DNA of 64,000 bases. It comes from Diadophis punctatus similis. Taxonomy: Eukaryota > Chordata > Lepidosauria > Squamata > Dipsadidae. Under the pieces are notes generated by a model. That model searched no databases. It saw only the letters and a program-made list of their open reading frames with translations, and had not been told where the DNA came from. Position 1 is the first letter of the stretch, and every line of letters begins with the position of its first letter. Shown here piece after piece: positions 1 through 12,210 of this stretch. Location of the stretch: the NCBI GenBank assembly GCA_023053685.1, contig JALIGW010000003.1, positions 141,502,008 to 141,566,007 of the forward strand. The letters are read 5' to 3'. The position numbers and the translations under genes are program-made.

Positions 1-3000
1 AACTTGGAGGTGGGCATTCTTAATGGCTGTCTCTATTCTTTGGGACTTTCTCCCAGTAGGGATCGAGTCAGCTTTATTCCTCCTAGGCTTCGGGGAAGGT
101 TTTGAAGTTCTATCAGTTCTATATTGCAGAGGAGAAAGGTGGTCTTTGACTGGAAAGTGGAATTCGTGCCCTATAACATTTGTGGGTGTTTGTTTGTTTG
201 TTTTAAATTTTATACTTATATGTGCATGTGGTTTCTTGGGGTATTCTATATGTTTTTATTGTTAGTTATTTAGCGGCTGCAGGAATATACAGCAAACAAA
301 AATGTCAATACGTAAATAGAAACAAGGCTAATAGAGCACTGCTAATTTTTTGCCACTGGCAAATCTGGAGTGTTGCTTAAACAAAATACGCTAACTGAAT
401 CTGCAGAAACTTAACTTACTTTATAAGGCTGGCGCTATTATTAGAAAACAAATGGGAAGATTGTCAGACCTGGATAACTAAAGCAACATGTATAATGTAA
501 CCACCAAAGCCAATATTCTTAAACGGAGATGATGAAAAATGCTTAGTGAAATAATACCCTCCCTGTGATCTGTCTAAGCTATATAAAGTAAGGCCACAAC
601 ATTTTCTCTGGCTAAGCTGGTATGTACGAGGTGACTTTTTTATCAATATATGTCTGGAAATACTAGTGTGGGTGGATAAATAGGGATTGGAGACAGGAAG
701 CAGATTTGCAGACAGTTGAAGAAGATATGAAATATCCTCATGGTGTGTGCGTTCATTCCAATGTCATGTCTAATGAACAGATTTTGCAATTCTTTGTAGT
801 CCTTCAAGTATCATAAAACCTGACAGATCAGATAGTACCCTGGGATTTTTATGAACACACAAACAGTGTGAAGTTTTATCAATTGTTCCTATTCTGTTAT
901 TAAGGTACAAGTCATTTGCAAACTGCAATTATTTTGCTCCCAAAGAAAAGCAAAGATGATGAGAAACACTTTTTGTCATTTCAGCTGCATTAATTCTCTG
1001 CAATAAGAACTGTTATGTGGCAAAATAAAATCTAACTATGAAAGCTATTTTAGTTATTGGGTTATAATGTATGTGGCATAATATAAAGGCATAACTATAA
1101 ATGTACAACTTAATATATTTACATTTATACTTCTATAAATCCAGAGTTTTTTATGGAAGAAATTAAAAAGTAAAATAGGCTATAATATTGAGGCTGAACA
1201 GTTGATGACATGTTCCATAAGAGAAATGTTGTAAGTTTAATTGTACAGCATAAATTCATAGATGGATGTTGTAGAAGCAAGAATAGTTTTCAACAATAAA
1301 AAGGTAGATGTATAGTGATTGATATTGATGTAAACAAGCTTTATTGATATTTCTTTTCCTTACCTTCCCTGCCAGTAATTTTTTAAGCTCACAACTTGTC
1401 ATACACTTTTTTCCTGTACTGTATAATATTGCTTATTCCACAAGGAACCACATGATAGATATGTAATACATTAAGTTTCTAGCCTTGATCTGCTTTAGGC
1501 ATGTCACAAAAAAAATGCCTTGAATAAAATCACTAACTTTAAAATATTATGCATACAAGATACACATCATTACTGACACAAAATCTCAGACTCAAAAAAG
1601 CTACTTCATATTCTCATTATTTTAAGTTGAGAAAGTCCCATCATCTAAATAAGGCCAATTTTTAAACATTATACTTCAAGCAAGCTCAGTGATTTTTCAA
1701 ATTGTCCTGGATAAGATAGCAAAAACTTGTCAATGTTTCTGAATGAAAATGGCATGGGGAAAAATTATGAAAAAACACCTGTTTTGCTTTGCCTTTTTTG
1801 TCAAAAAGTAGGCTGTTCCAAACAATAAAATATTTAGATTTTATCACATGCTGTTTCCCTAGCTTCTTCAGAACAGTCAGAACAAACCTTTTCTTAAACC
1901 ATTTACTGTATGCCACAGCATCCTTTGTCTTGAAGCACACACTGCTCCCGAGATCCAGAGCAATACACAAAATACTATTTTCAACATGGCTTGTTAAACT
2001 AACAGACCAGTTTATTTGAAGTGAATATATTGTATATATTGCAAAACTGGAAAAGTGACAACACACACTCTAACGTATTTTCTTCTGAACTTTTTCCCCT
2101 AATACTATATCACCAATACAACTATTATTTTCTCAGAATCCAAAGTTTCAAGTATTTTAGAATTCATTAGCAATAGCTAAAAACATGCCGTGGCAATGTG
2201 CGGTGCTGGTGATTCAAGAAGCAGATACTTTTTAGGAGCAAGATAGGAGTTCTTCCTGAAATCCATTTTCATTTCTAGTGACTAGTGTAAAATACAGATT
2301 TGAATGATGAAAATGGAATATGCAGGAACATTGCAATTCTAATGAAATACTAATCAATCTTCAGAAATTTGTTCAAATAATCCTATATAGCAAGATTTCT
2401 ATTTGCACTGAACATTCCTATTACGACATAGAATGTAATGGTTCAGAGGGAGGTTAGATGGGAAGAATGAATTGCAAAAGCACTTTACTAGAATTTGTCC
2501 TGGCACTAACTTAGTTGCAGAAATTTGCCATCTCCTTACTTCCTCTTGCATATAGGAAGAACATAGAAAGGAAGAAGCACCAAATGATGCAACTGAATAT
2601 GGGAACATCATTGCAATTTAAGTAAAATACATTGCACTTATATTTTAGGGGACATACCCTATCACATACAAAATATTTGAAGATATTTTCCATCTTTTAT
2701 CCCAGATTCGATAGAATTTTTTTTATATACACAGTTACATATGGTTAGTATTTTCATAAGAGTTCTTCCATTTTCACTATTTACTATTTGGAATGGAATA
2801 TTTGAAGAATAGACAGCCTTCCTTAAGTGGTAAGGGCTGTGCTGTCGAGCTCTTCAGATTAAAAGACAAAATGTGCACTAGAGCAGGCAGAGTGGAAATG
2901 CAGCACCTTTTTTGTAACCTTTTAAAGAAACTGTGCAATCCCAAGAAAAGGGATGGCTAGTTTAAGGAGCTGCAGGTAAGTGCTTTATTTGTACCCAGAT

Positions 3001-4660
3001 GCATTCTGAAGTGTTGCACAGTCCTACCGGTAGTAAATACTAACCGTGAATTTATAACGGTAGAATAAGAACTATGTAAGAACTATGAACCACTGAAACT
3101 GAGGAGGTAGCAACACCCTATAATAACTTTATTCGGTTGAAAATATACAGAAAATTTAAGTATCAAATTTTAAATATCTGATAAGCCAAATTCAGAATAT
3201 ATTTTATGAAAGATTTTAACTTTTCCATTTTCAGAATTTTTTTAATGCTTCTGTTTGTTTTAAGTGGTTCCCTTGGCACCATTTCTTCTTTGTCTTTTCA
3301 CGTTCAGAATACGCTTGCAACGTTTTGCAGTGTTTTTAAGTTTTTCTATCATCCATACTTATTTAAATGCCATGTCTTCTGAGATATAATAATTTCCAAG
3401 GTCTTGAACTCTTGGGCTCCCTCCTTATTTTTACCTCTGAGTCATCTAGGATCCTGTTCTCTTTCACCCATAATCTTTTGTGTCTGAGAAAAAGCCATTA
3501 AACCAAATATAATTTGCTGGTTAAAAAGACACTTCAGGCTCCTGAGGTACCTAGAAAACTTCAAATAATTAAATCATAATATCTAATAAAGGGGGAGAAT
3601 TACAACATTTTCAATTAAATTGAAATTCAATGGGATTTCATTTCTGAGGTACACTGTTCAATTGAAGCAAAACAAAATGTGGCAAAACAAAATGTGACTG
3701 CGTTGATCCAAAAATCCAATGGCAAAAAGTTACTTGTATGAATTAGACAGAGGTCATCTATCACTCTTTCCCATAGAGGACCCATCAATACTGAACTCCA
3801 AATATTCAGAAATTATATGAATTTTCCAACTTCAAAAAGTTTTAGGTTAGCATTTTAACAAATGAATTTTAATAGGCATTGTTTGAAGTGTAAAAACCAA
3901 ATTTAACTGGTTGAACATCGGTAATGTTATTTATATACATTTTAATGATAATTTCTAGTTACCCTCTTGAGCCAAACCCTCTTCTGAACTTCCTTTCCTG
4001 GGACCTTTTCCGTTTGTAGGTCTTTTCTATTATTCTCTGTCCGTTACTCTTCATCTCCCTCTTGAAAAAAATACTCATCAGTCCTTTAAATTGGTTCACA
4101 TACAAATGTGGTTGTTTGTTTTGGTTAATGGGATGAACTTTAGTACGTAGCAAAATGAATCAGGTGCTTTATTCTGGCAAGCAGCAGTTTGGTTATCACG
4201 TTCACCACAAACTTCTCGTATTTTTTTAAAAAAAATATGTGCACGTTTCTGTAATTCTAGTGAAGAAATACTGAAAATGCATTTAAATTAATTTTCAAAG
4301 GCATGAATTATTTCCATCAAATAAATGATTAGAACCTTTGGGGCATTATTGCTTAAGTACATTCAATGAAAAACATAGAGTAGCTGAGTTTACAACACTA
4401 CACTGAACCAGTATATTATACTGGGGAACAGTATCTCCACAAAATTTCCAGTTTCAAAAAGTAGAATAATGTATATAAAAACCTGATGCTTTGAAGAAGG
4501 AGCAAATGCAAAATTTTTCAACACATTTTCATAGATATGGAAGGTGCTCTGAGTTGAAGAGGTGCAAATTACTTACATGATAGCAGAAAAGTACAGAAGA
4601 GTGCTTACAATAAGAATTAAAATACTACCGCTCTTAAAAGTAGAACATTACTTAGTAACC
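1..4660. other. AT-rich non-coding DNA, no gene recognised
   Basis: Apart from short chance reading frames, nothing here looks coding, and I see no transposon with recognisable ends. If the minus-strand gene ending at 4661 is real, this is its 3' UTR and downstream flank. A good splice-donor-like string (tgcag|gtaagt) lies near 2975 on the plus strand, but the sequence upstream of it has stops in every frame. Confidence 0.5.
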
Positions 4661-4839
4661 TCATTCTGTCAAAGTAAATAAATTCAGCAAGTTATCTCCT
4701 GCAGTTTCTTTAACTCCTGACGTGCAAGTATTTGCATCTCTGCCATTTGCTGCTGTTTGAGAATCACCCACAATTTGGATAAGGGTGCCTGCAGTTTGAA
4801 AAAGACAACCTGGCACATCCAGAGACTGCCCCTCATCAG
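4661..4839 (-). CDS. Candidate terminal coding exon (exon 3) of an unrecognised small gene
   Basis: Seen: reading leftward, a pyrimidine-rich stretch ends in ctcctccag at 4840-4850. An open frame of 58 codons plus a split first codon then runs to a TGA at 4661-4663. The peptide begins DEGQSLDVPG, contains GTLIQIVGDSQ and ends LLNLFTLTE. It has no membrane segment or zinc-binding pattern. The exon starts with two bases of a codon, which is what the candidate exon at 7118-7191 needs because that exon ends with one base of a codon. Inference: this is the last coding exon, about 2.3 kb downstream of exon 2. Composition is balanced and non-repetitive, unlike chance frames in AT-rich DNA. I do not recognise the family, and a splice donor hidden upstream of the stop cannot be excluded. 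Confidence 0.5.
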
Positions 4840-5094
4840 CTGGAGGAGGAAAATGATGGCAAAAATCAGGTGGGGAGCGCAGGGCTGGCAAAGGCAGTGG
4901 AGTTCAGTGTGGCCAAAAGGGCAGAGATTGGGGGGGGGTGTTGGAGATGCAGAGGAGGCAGTCTATTACCTTACTGAGGCTTGGGGCGGGAGAGAACTAC
5001 CTAGGAATGGCTTCCATCAGGATGAATCCTCACCAAACAATCAGATGGGATTTGGTTAACAGCAGAAACCAGGACTGCTGGGCTAAGTTAGGGC

Positions 5095-5352
5095 CAGGGG
5101 TGAAATCCAGCAGGTTCTGACAGGTTCTGGAGAGCTAGCGGAAATTTTGAATAGTTTGGAGAATCGGCAAATACCATCTCTGGCTGGCCCCCGAGTGGGG
5201 TGGGAATGGAGATTTTGCAATATCCTTCCCCCAGGAGTGGGGAGGGAATGGGGATTTTGCAGTATCCTTCCCCTGCCACGCCCACAAGCCACACCACATC
5301 CACAAAGCCATGCCCAGAACCTGTAGTAAAAAAAATTTGGATTTCACCACGG
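5095..5352. mobile_element. Non-autonomous hAT-like element, degenerate ends
   Basis: It starts caggggtgaaatcc and ends with the near-complement ggatttcaccacg. The possible 8-bp duplication is imperfect (gttagggc against gtcaggga, 6 of 8). It belongs to the same group as the elements at 23823, 53784, 54856 and 59524, sharing the strings for caggttctg and gtagtaaaaaaatttgga. It contains two near-copies of a 50-bp unit (gggaatgg.gattttgca.tatccttccc). Confidence 0.6.
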
Positions 5353-5353
5353 T

Positions 5354-5751
5354 CAGGGATTCCCAACCCCCACGCTGTGACTCACTACTGGGCCATGACC
5401 TGTTCGAAACTGGGCTGCACATGAGATGGGCAAGTGTGTGCACGCGAGAGTGAAGTTCCACTCGCACAAGCGGCAGGCAAGTGCGTGCATGAAGCTCCAC
5501 TGGTGGGAGCGGTGGGCCCTTGCACTCACACACAAAGCTCCACTCCCACGAGCAGATGGCGATTGAGTGGAGAGCACTTGTGCTTGCGAGCAAATGTCCG
5601 CTCGCGTGCGAAGTTCCATTGGCATGAGCGGAGGGCACACACCCCTGCCACTCGCAACAATGGAGCTATGCACACGTGCATGTGCCTACCACTCACACAC
5701 ACCCTGCTGCACCAGGCCAGGTCGCCAAGCTGGAAAGGTTGGGGACCACTG
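5354..5751. mobile_element. Non-autonomous hAT-like element
   Basis: It begins cagggattcccaaccc and ends ggttggggaccactg, which are inverted copies of each other with a few changes. It abuts the preceding element. The interior is GC-rich with repeated 'gaagttccactcg' and 'gaagctccact' units on both strands, which accounts for the many overlapping frames here. I could not find a convincing 8-bp duplication, so the left end may be lost or mutated. Confidence 0.55.
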
Positions 5752-7117
5752 CTCTAAGTGATGTGGTTATGTGACATTTCACTTTATGACTGCATCGTTT
5801 AGAAATGGAAATTCTGATCCCAACTACTATTGTTAACCTAACCTAGACTAATCTGTACAGTGTAGTAGTATACATATTTTATAAATATGTTATCTTTATT
5901 ATTATAAACATATTGTAAATAGAAATCTCCATCAATGCTCATTATTCCAGTTCACACCCCTTGGTCTTCTAGTAAGCTTGCTGTTAAGAGTCCACAAGAT
6001 CAATGCTACGAAAGGCGTACAAGTGTCTTGCTGATTGTAATGATCATCAATGAAGACATGAAAATAATGTGCATGTTGCCTCTGATTTTCTAACATACCT
6101 GAGCAAAACACTGCAGCGGTCTAAAAACTCTTTGCCATTTCTTAATGCATGTTCTCTTGGAAAATTCTGGGAAACCCACAACTGCATTATCCCTGCACTT
6201 GCTTTGGTGTTCGCCCATATGCTTCATACAATTTTGCTTTCCATAAGAGTTTCCAGGATGCCATATTTTGAATTAAAGTCTCATTTTAAATTTAATTTAT
6301 CCAACACGTATTTAACATACGTACAAAGCCAGGCATTATTTATGTAAGAGTTATCTACATATATTTTTTCTCTAAGGGGAAATATACAAAGAAGGTAGTT
6401 TAGTGGTACCAGCTTAATAAAATAAATGAGAAACTGATGTTAAAGGTAACATTATGATTATCTATGATCCCACAAACTGTTCGTGACTGATTTAAAATTT
6501 CAACTGAGAAGTGAACATTAAATTTTATACATGCCGACAATGCAGAGAACAAAACAGGATAAACTATCAATACTATATCCATTGTTTTTATTTTTGTAAT
6601 TTATCTGAAAATTGATGTCTTTCATTCTGAAACTGAAGAGACAGGAGTACTGTACTGAAACTACGGTAATTCTTTTTACCGGTCTGCTGAAAATGAAAAC
6701 TGTATTAGTGCAAGAGTTACAACTAGAGTTGCTGAAATAGTTTGTTGGCTGCAATTACAGATAGTTCATATTAATATAATAATTGTGGAATGTAATTATA
6801 ATTGAATTTGGATTACAACCTAAGGTGCAATTTTGTATACTGTAGACTTAATATAGAGTAACTCCCCTATTGAGTCCTACAACTGAGTGAAAACCTCTTT
6901 GCAAAAATACTTTTAGAGCTCATTCCTCTACTTAGTATAAATCTAATTTATTGTTATACATATTCTTCTAGAACTTTATTTAACCAAGACAACTTCTCTT
7001 TGTGAAAGGTTTATCCTTAGCATTCTTATACTCAACATTTAAGAAATCAATAATATGCTATCAACCTACAACCAGCATGTAACAGCTAAAAGAACAGTGT
7101 TATAGGATGTAATTTAC
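5752..7117. other. AT-rich DNA, no feature recognised (presumed intron)
   Basis: This lies between the candidate exons at 4661-4839 and 7118-7191. No gene, RNA gene or element ends were seen. Confidence 0.5.
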
Positions 7118-7191
7118 CTTCACAGATTGTATCATCCACTTCATCAAGCACAAATGGATCTTCTTCCAAATGCATCATGATTATGAGTAAG
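7118..7191 (-). CDS. Candidate internal coding exon (exon 2) of an unrecognised small gene
   Basis: Seen: on the minus strand an AG acceptor (ccgttcag) is followed by 74 open bases, ending GAAG then the donor gtaaat. The peptide is LLIIMMHLEEDPFVLDEVDD then TICE, with an acidic run typical of real coding sequence. The exon opens with one base and closes with one base of split codons. Both phases agree with the neighbours: exon 1 ends with two spare bases and exon 3 starts with two. The polypyrimidine tract before the acceptor is weak. An alternative AG six codons upstream would put a stop in frame. Two adjacent ATG codons lie inside the exon, so translation might begin here instead of in exon 1. 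The gene is not identified. Confidence 0.55.
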
Positions 7192-7904
7192 CTGAACGGC
7201 TACTGAATGTTAGGGTTGCTTTCAATACTACAACATAGCTACTTCCTTGCATGAGCTTCTTCTCTGCTGTTGGCTGTAACAACTTCCTCATCTGCACTAT
7301 TAGAGCAGTCTCATTTACATACATATGGTAGTTTCTGCTTTCTTTTCCCCTTTTCTGTAGCTTTTGAGACTTGAAGTGACTTATTTCCTCTAAGGCTAAG
7401 AATATAAACCCCAGGATTCAGAATGCAGAATAAATCCATTTCACTGCTAATCCACTTCTAAAAGACTCTAAAGAGCTCTGTTACATAACTAGCCCATTGT
7501 TAAAAAGAGAAAGCTTGGTTCTATTAATTTGCTGTTTCTTTTAAATTAGGAATATTTCACCCCACAAATTCTGTAAAGTTTGAATGTATCATGTATCAGA
7601 TATATAATCATATATAACTGTCTCATAACTTAATATTGTTATACAGAAGGGATTTCAACCTGAGATATAACTTGCAATCTACATGTAAACCTTCATGTAT
7701 AAACAGTGTGCTATTTATGGTTTGTGCATAAGTTGAAAATCAATATCAAACAAATTTACCATTAACGATTTATGGCAATCTGAATGTTTTCTCAAGTTCT
7801 TTCTTAAAATATTCATGTTCTTATTGAAGAAATTAAATATGAATTTTCAGAAAGCTAGTGAATATTTGATAACAGTTCTTGTTTAATAACCATTGTTTGA
7901 TAAC
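7192..7904. other. AT-rich DNA, no feature recognised (presumed intron)
   Basis: No coding potential or recognisable element ends. It is part of the large first intron if the gene model is correct. Confidence 0.45.
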
Positions 7905-7973
7905 TGTACAAACTTATGACAGTGCTGAACAAGTGTTAGTTAAAACCTTGTACTTATGGCTCTCATAGCAGTA

Positions 7974-8212
7974 AGAGCCACGGTGGCGCAGTGGTTGGAA
8001 TGCAGTACTGCAGGCTACTTCTGCTGACTGGCTGCCTGCAATTTGGCAGTTCGAATCTCATCAGGCTCAAGGTTGACTCAGCCTTCCATCCTTCCGAGGT
8101 GGGTAAAATGAGGACTCAGATTGTTGGGGGCAATATGCTGACTCTGTAAGCCGCTTAGAGAGGGCTGTAAAAGCACTGTGAAGCAGTACATAAGTCTAAG
8201 TGCTATTGCTAT
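7974..8212 (+). repeat. tRNA-derived squamate SINE
   Basis: The head is tRNA-like. An A-box-like string tggcgcagtgg (7984-7994) and a B-box-like gttcgaatc (8049-8057) are correctly spaced for an internal RNA polymerase III promoter. The body contains 'gactcagccttccatccttc' and 'attgttgggggcaatatgct', and it ends in 'ctaagtgctattgctat'. A short flanking match (atagcag and atccagcag) may be the target duplication. Two more copies occur at 37521-38160. It inserted into the old DNA transposon that flanks it. Confidence 0.85.
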
Positions 8213-8335
8213 CCAGCAGTCACACTGCACATGTGATTTGCAACCTTCCCTGCTGGCTTCCCACAAGCAAAGTCAATGAGGAAGCTGGCAGGAAGTCAGA
8301 AGATATGGTCACATGAGGTCTTCGCTTAATGACCT

Positions 8336-8351
8336 ATGTGATCCTTGTTTA
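8336..8351. repeat. Left target-site duplication of the L1 insertion
   Basis: The 16 bases atgtgatccttgttta match 9506-9521 (atgtgatcattgttta) with one difference. They flank the L1 fragment on both sides. Confidence 0.85.
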
Positions 8352-9505
8352 TTTTTTATTTTTATTTTTTAAATTTTTAAATTTTTAAAACAACAAAACA
8401 TAACAAACACCAACACATAACATATTTTCCCTTTTTACAGCAGTTTCATAACGGTAGTATTCTATTATTTACATTTCCTCCCCCCCTTAATCCTCTTTAA
8501 ACATACTTATCTTTATTGTCCCATTATCCCTTGTTTTTGTATTTATTTCTTCACACATAATAATTATAGCTGTATATTATTTTACAAACATTATACCTTT
8601 TATCTCATTTCCCCATTCATTCTTGTTTACTATTTTTAATCTCCAGCCAGTTATACCATTTATCCCGTACTGGATAATAATCCGTATCTTACTTTTCCTT
8701 TATCTCCTTCGTTAGCTTATCCATCTCTGCAGAGTCCAGAATTTTTCTTATCAGTTCTTCCTTGGTTGGTATATTATCATTATTCCAGTTCTGTGTATAC
8801 CGGTATGCTATTCTTGCAGCCGTAATTATATGTAAAATTAAATATTGTATTTCTTTAGAGTATTTTCTATTTAGTATTCCCAATAAAAAAATATCTCCAG
8901 TTTCCAATCTATGGGTTGGTCTATTATGTCTTACAACCATTTTCTAATTTTGGTCCAATATTTTTTTGTAGATGGACATGTCCACCATAAATGGTAGTAC
9001 GTTCGATATGCTTTTTTACACTTCCAACACATTGGTGAGCTATTCGGATACATCTTAGCAAGCCTTGCCGGAGGGAGATGCCATCTATAAAACATCTTCA
9101 ACTGGTTTTCCTTGAATGCCGCTGACATAGTAAATTTTATATTTATTTCCCACATTTTTCCCATTTCTCCAATTCTATATCTTAAAAAATTTGCCCATTT
9201 AATCATTGTTTATTTGATGACCTCGTCTTCCATTTTGTATCTCAATAAATATTTGTATATTTTGCTAATTAATTTTTCCTCTGTTCCTTGTCCAATTTTG
9301 TCCAATTCTTGCTGATCTTTTTGTATTTCATATACTTTTTATCCTCTTTGTATTTAGACTGGATTTGTACATAAAATTTAATTGATATAGAAAAGATAAT
9401 TAGATATAAGGATTTGTTAAACAAACAGGGAAACTTGAAAAAAAAACCAGAATTGGAACACGACCTAGGTAGGGGGATTGATTGGTGGACATATACACAA
9501 ATCCA
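8352..9505 (-). mobile_element. 5'-truncated and 5'-inverted L1 LINE fragment
   Basis: On the minus strand, frames at 8931-9206 and 8689-8940 encode the C-terminal part of L1 ORF2 protein. Recognisable pieces are MIKWANFLRYRIGEMGKMWE, the cysteine motif CWKCKK followed by H-LWWTCP, and IAYRYTQNWNND. The T-rich start on the plus strand (8346-8395) is the poly(A) end. Frameshifts and stops make it non-functional. From about 9370 to 9505 the orientation flips: the plus strand reads IRYKDLLNKQGN and then IDWWTYTQIQ, an upstream ORF2 piece. An inverted 5' segment inside one pair of target duplications is the known product of twin priming during L1 insertion. Confidence 0.85.
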
Positions 9506-9521
9506 ATGTGATCATTGTTTA
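9506..9521. repeat. Right target-site duplication of the L1 insertion
   Basis: Matches 8336-8351 at 15 of 16 bases and defines the right edge of the L1 insertion. Confidence 0.85.
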
Positions 9522-9645
9522 ACGAGGACAATCAGTACTGCTATCACTAAGTGGTGCAGTCATGTGGTTTTCTGACTTACAACACAGTTGCTTATCAATA
9601 ACTTTTATGATGCTGATTAGCACAGTAAAATGAGGACTATATGTA

Positions 9646-10058
9646 CCATATTTTTCAGACTATAAGACGCACTCCCTCCCCCAAAGTGGGTGGAAATGTC
9701 TGTGCATCTTATAGACCAAATATGGCCCTGTTTTTGGCCTCCCGAAACCCTCCCACATCCCGTTTTCGCCAAAAATGGGCCCATTTTTGGCGAAAACGGG
9801 ACGCATGAAGAGTTTGGGAGGCCTGCAGAGAACTCCTGGGGGCTGGATGCGTGGGGGGTTCGGGAGGACAAAAAAGGGCCCCGTGTTTGGCAAAACGGGA
9901 TGCGCAGAGGGTTTGGGAGGCCTGCAGAGTGCTCCTGGGGGCTGGGGAGGGCAAAAACAAAACGCGTGGAGGCCAAAAACTGGGTTTTTTTCGTATTTTT
10001 TTCTTTGAAATCTAGGTGCGTCTTATACTCTGGTGCATTTTATAGTAAAAAAATACAA
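9646..10058. mobile_element. TA-flanked inverted-repeat MITE, copy A
   Basis: The ends are ccatatttttcagactataa and a diverged inverse ending aaaaaatacaa, with TA directly outside both. The sub-terminal taagacgcac motif is shared with five other copies (13384, 16874, 19371, 42616, 49707). A TA target is typical of the Tc1/mariner superfamily, but no transposase is present. The interior is GC-rich with a perfect 42-base palindrome and repeated 'gcctgcagag' and 'ctcctgggggctgg' units. Confidence 0.8.
9759..9800. repeat. Perfect 42-nt palindrome
   Basis: The left half cccgttttcgccaaaaat plus ggg is the exact inverse complement of the right half, with no spacer. It lies inside MITE copy A. Confidence 0.95.
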
Positions 10059-10199
10059 TAATTTTATTTGGTTGGGAGCCTCTTTTTTTAAAAAAAATGA
10101 GGCTCACAAATAGTCTATGAAGGCAATTAATTTTGTTTTATTTCTTTCCACCAAACAGTAATCAAAATCTGATATATGAAGATGTGATCTGCCACTTCA

Positions 10200-10740
10200 A
10201 TTAGTTTTGCCAGTGCTGAAGTGCTGCTACTGGCGCGTCAATGGAAGGCACCTGAATAGATTTTGCTAAATCTGGTACCACATTATATATGGTTTTCTCT
10301 GCTGAGGATGGGTTGGGACCCGATCCTGGAGAAGCCCATTGACGGGTGATGAGGTCAACAAACATCTTAGGTGAAGGAACCACCACTGTTTCCGATGTTT
10401 GCTCCAAAAACAGGGGATCCGTCAAGTCTTTAACCACCTGTTGGTACAGGGTCAGGCGGTATTGGTGCCAGACCAGTGGTCATCTTAACTTTATGTAGCA
10501 AGGGCCTGAACAGGTAAATGGGAAACAGAGCCATGACCGAAGTCTGCTCAGGTAGAACATTTTCATCCTCCGACAGCTCCATATTGGGGTTTTCCTCTGC
10601 TGCAGAATGTTGAGACCTATCGTCTCAATCAGAGTGTTCAGACCCCTGGTCCATATCCCATTTCCGAGAAGGAAGATACTCCGTACCTCCTCTGGTACTG
10701 CGCATACCATTGAGCTGTGGTTAGTCATCTACTGAATGAA
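10200..10740 (-). pseudogene. Fragment of a DIRS-like retrotransposon gag-type ORF
   Basis: Two adjacent minus-strand frames (10480-10728 and 10201-10437) are open. The second contains KMFVDLITRQWASPGSGP, then EKTIYNVVPDLAKSIQVP and IDAPVAALQ. This resembles the conserved 'W.sP...P....k.Y..p....lq.P.vDaPVaaL' region of the gag-like protein of DIRS-type tyrosine-recombinase retrotransposons of vertebrates. Assignment is from memory of that pattern. Frames are broken between the pieces and no reverse transcriptase or recombinase is present, so this is a dead fragment. It lies inside the proposed first intron, on the same strand as the host gene. Confidence 0.45.
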
Positions 10741-11268
10741 CCCTAGTTGAATGGATTCATATAACAAGCTATATAATAGAGTTTAAAGCTATTCATGGCT
10801 GGGTTATTGCAACAAGTTAGATCAAAAGCAAAGCAGCCAGATTATGTTATAGCATGACACAGAAAAGTCCAGAGGCATTCAAAATTCTAGATGACTTCCA
10901 GCATCCTTTTGAAATATATTTTCTTCAAAGAAAATATTGTTTCTCAAATGTTAAAGAATGAATCAAGTCTTGGAAGTTCTTTCCTTGTTATTACACTAGT
11001 TCTCTCTTGAATTTGGACCAGTTTTCTATATACATCCCTTTCAAAGCATCAGAGGTCTATTCTCTTGACATGCCATGTTGCTATTTTTTCACAACTTGAA
11101 AAAAAGCATCAAAAGGTTGCTTTCTTTGGGGAAAACAACTGTCACCTACATGAACACACAAACCCTGGTGACGAATGCCCCAACTAAAGTTCTTTATTCA
11201 AAAGGCCCTTAAGAAGTCTCTCTGTTCCTTTCTTAAATGGCAACCTAATCTACAATATAGCAAACTAC
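10741..11268. other. No feature recognised
   Basis: AT-rich DNA between the DIRS-like fragment and the microsatellite. No element ends or coding signal seen. Confidence 0.4.
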
Positions 11269-11896
<628 letters not shown>

Positions 11897-12210
11897 CTGT
11901 GATGGCGAACCTATGGCACGTGTGTCAGAGGTGGCACACAGCACCCTCTGTGGGCACGCAAGCTGTTGCCCCAGCTCAATTCTGCTGCGCATGCGCACGC
12001 CTCCCACCGGGCAGCTGGTCTCCGGATCTCTGCCGTGCATGCGTGGGGCGCATGTGGGGGGCACGCGCATGTGGGCGGCAGGGGGCATGCGTGGGGGCCG
12101 GGGCGCATGCAAAGTGTGCATGTGGGGGGTCTGTGCGCGCATTGCATTTTGTGGGTTCGCGCACACACACGTGCTTTGGGCACTTGGTCCAGAAAAGGTT
12201 AGCCATCCTG
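11897..12210. mobile_element. hAT-like element, 'gatggcgaacc' family
   Basis: Left end ctgtgatggcgaacc and right end ggttagccatcctg are inverse to each other with small changes. The interior is very GC-rich with repeated 'gcatgtgggggg' units and contains tgcgcatgcgca at 11986-11997. No clear 8-bp duplication was found. A truncated relative starts at 59292 (ccgtgatggcgaacctatgg). Confidence 0.65.

Larger units (their letters stand above)
7905..9600. mobile_element. Old non-autonomous DNA transposon, split by a SINE and an L1
   Basis: Three pieces (about 7905-7973, 8213-8351 and 9522-9600) read as one degraded repeat when the SINE at 7974 and the L1 at 8352 are removed. They carry phrases such as 'cagtgctgaacaag', 'acaagcaaagtcaatg' and 'cttcgcttaatgacc'. 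The same phrases recur at 18691, 30690, 52535 and 54785. The best-preserved end of the family is 'gtaagtcgaggactacctgt' near 54855. The superfamily is not settled. Confidence 0.5.

Noticed and set aside
1686..2066. 126-residue minus-strand frame
   Set aside because: AT-rich composition, no recognised family, no convincing splice sites, and a second frame overlaps on the plus strand.
2850..2975. Possible plus-strand exon ending in gagctgcag|gtaagt
   Set aside because: The donor is good and an acceptor-like ctcttcag precedes it, but every frame contains a stop and the peptide is not recognised.
7974..8060. Functional tRNA gene
   Set aside because: A- and B-box strings are present, but the rest does not fold as a cloverleaf and continues into a SINE body repeated elsewhere in the window.
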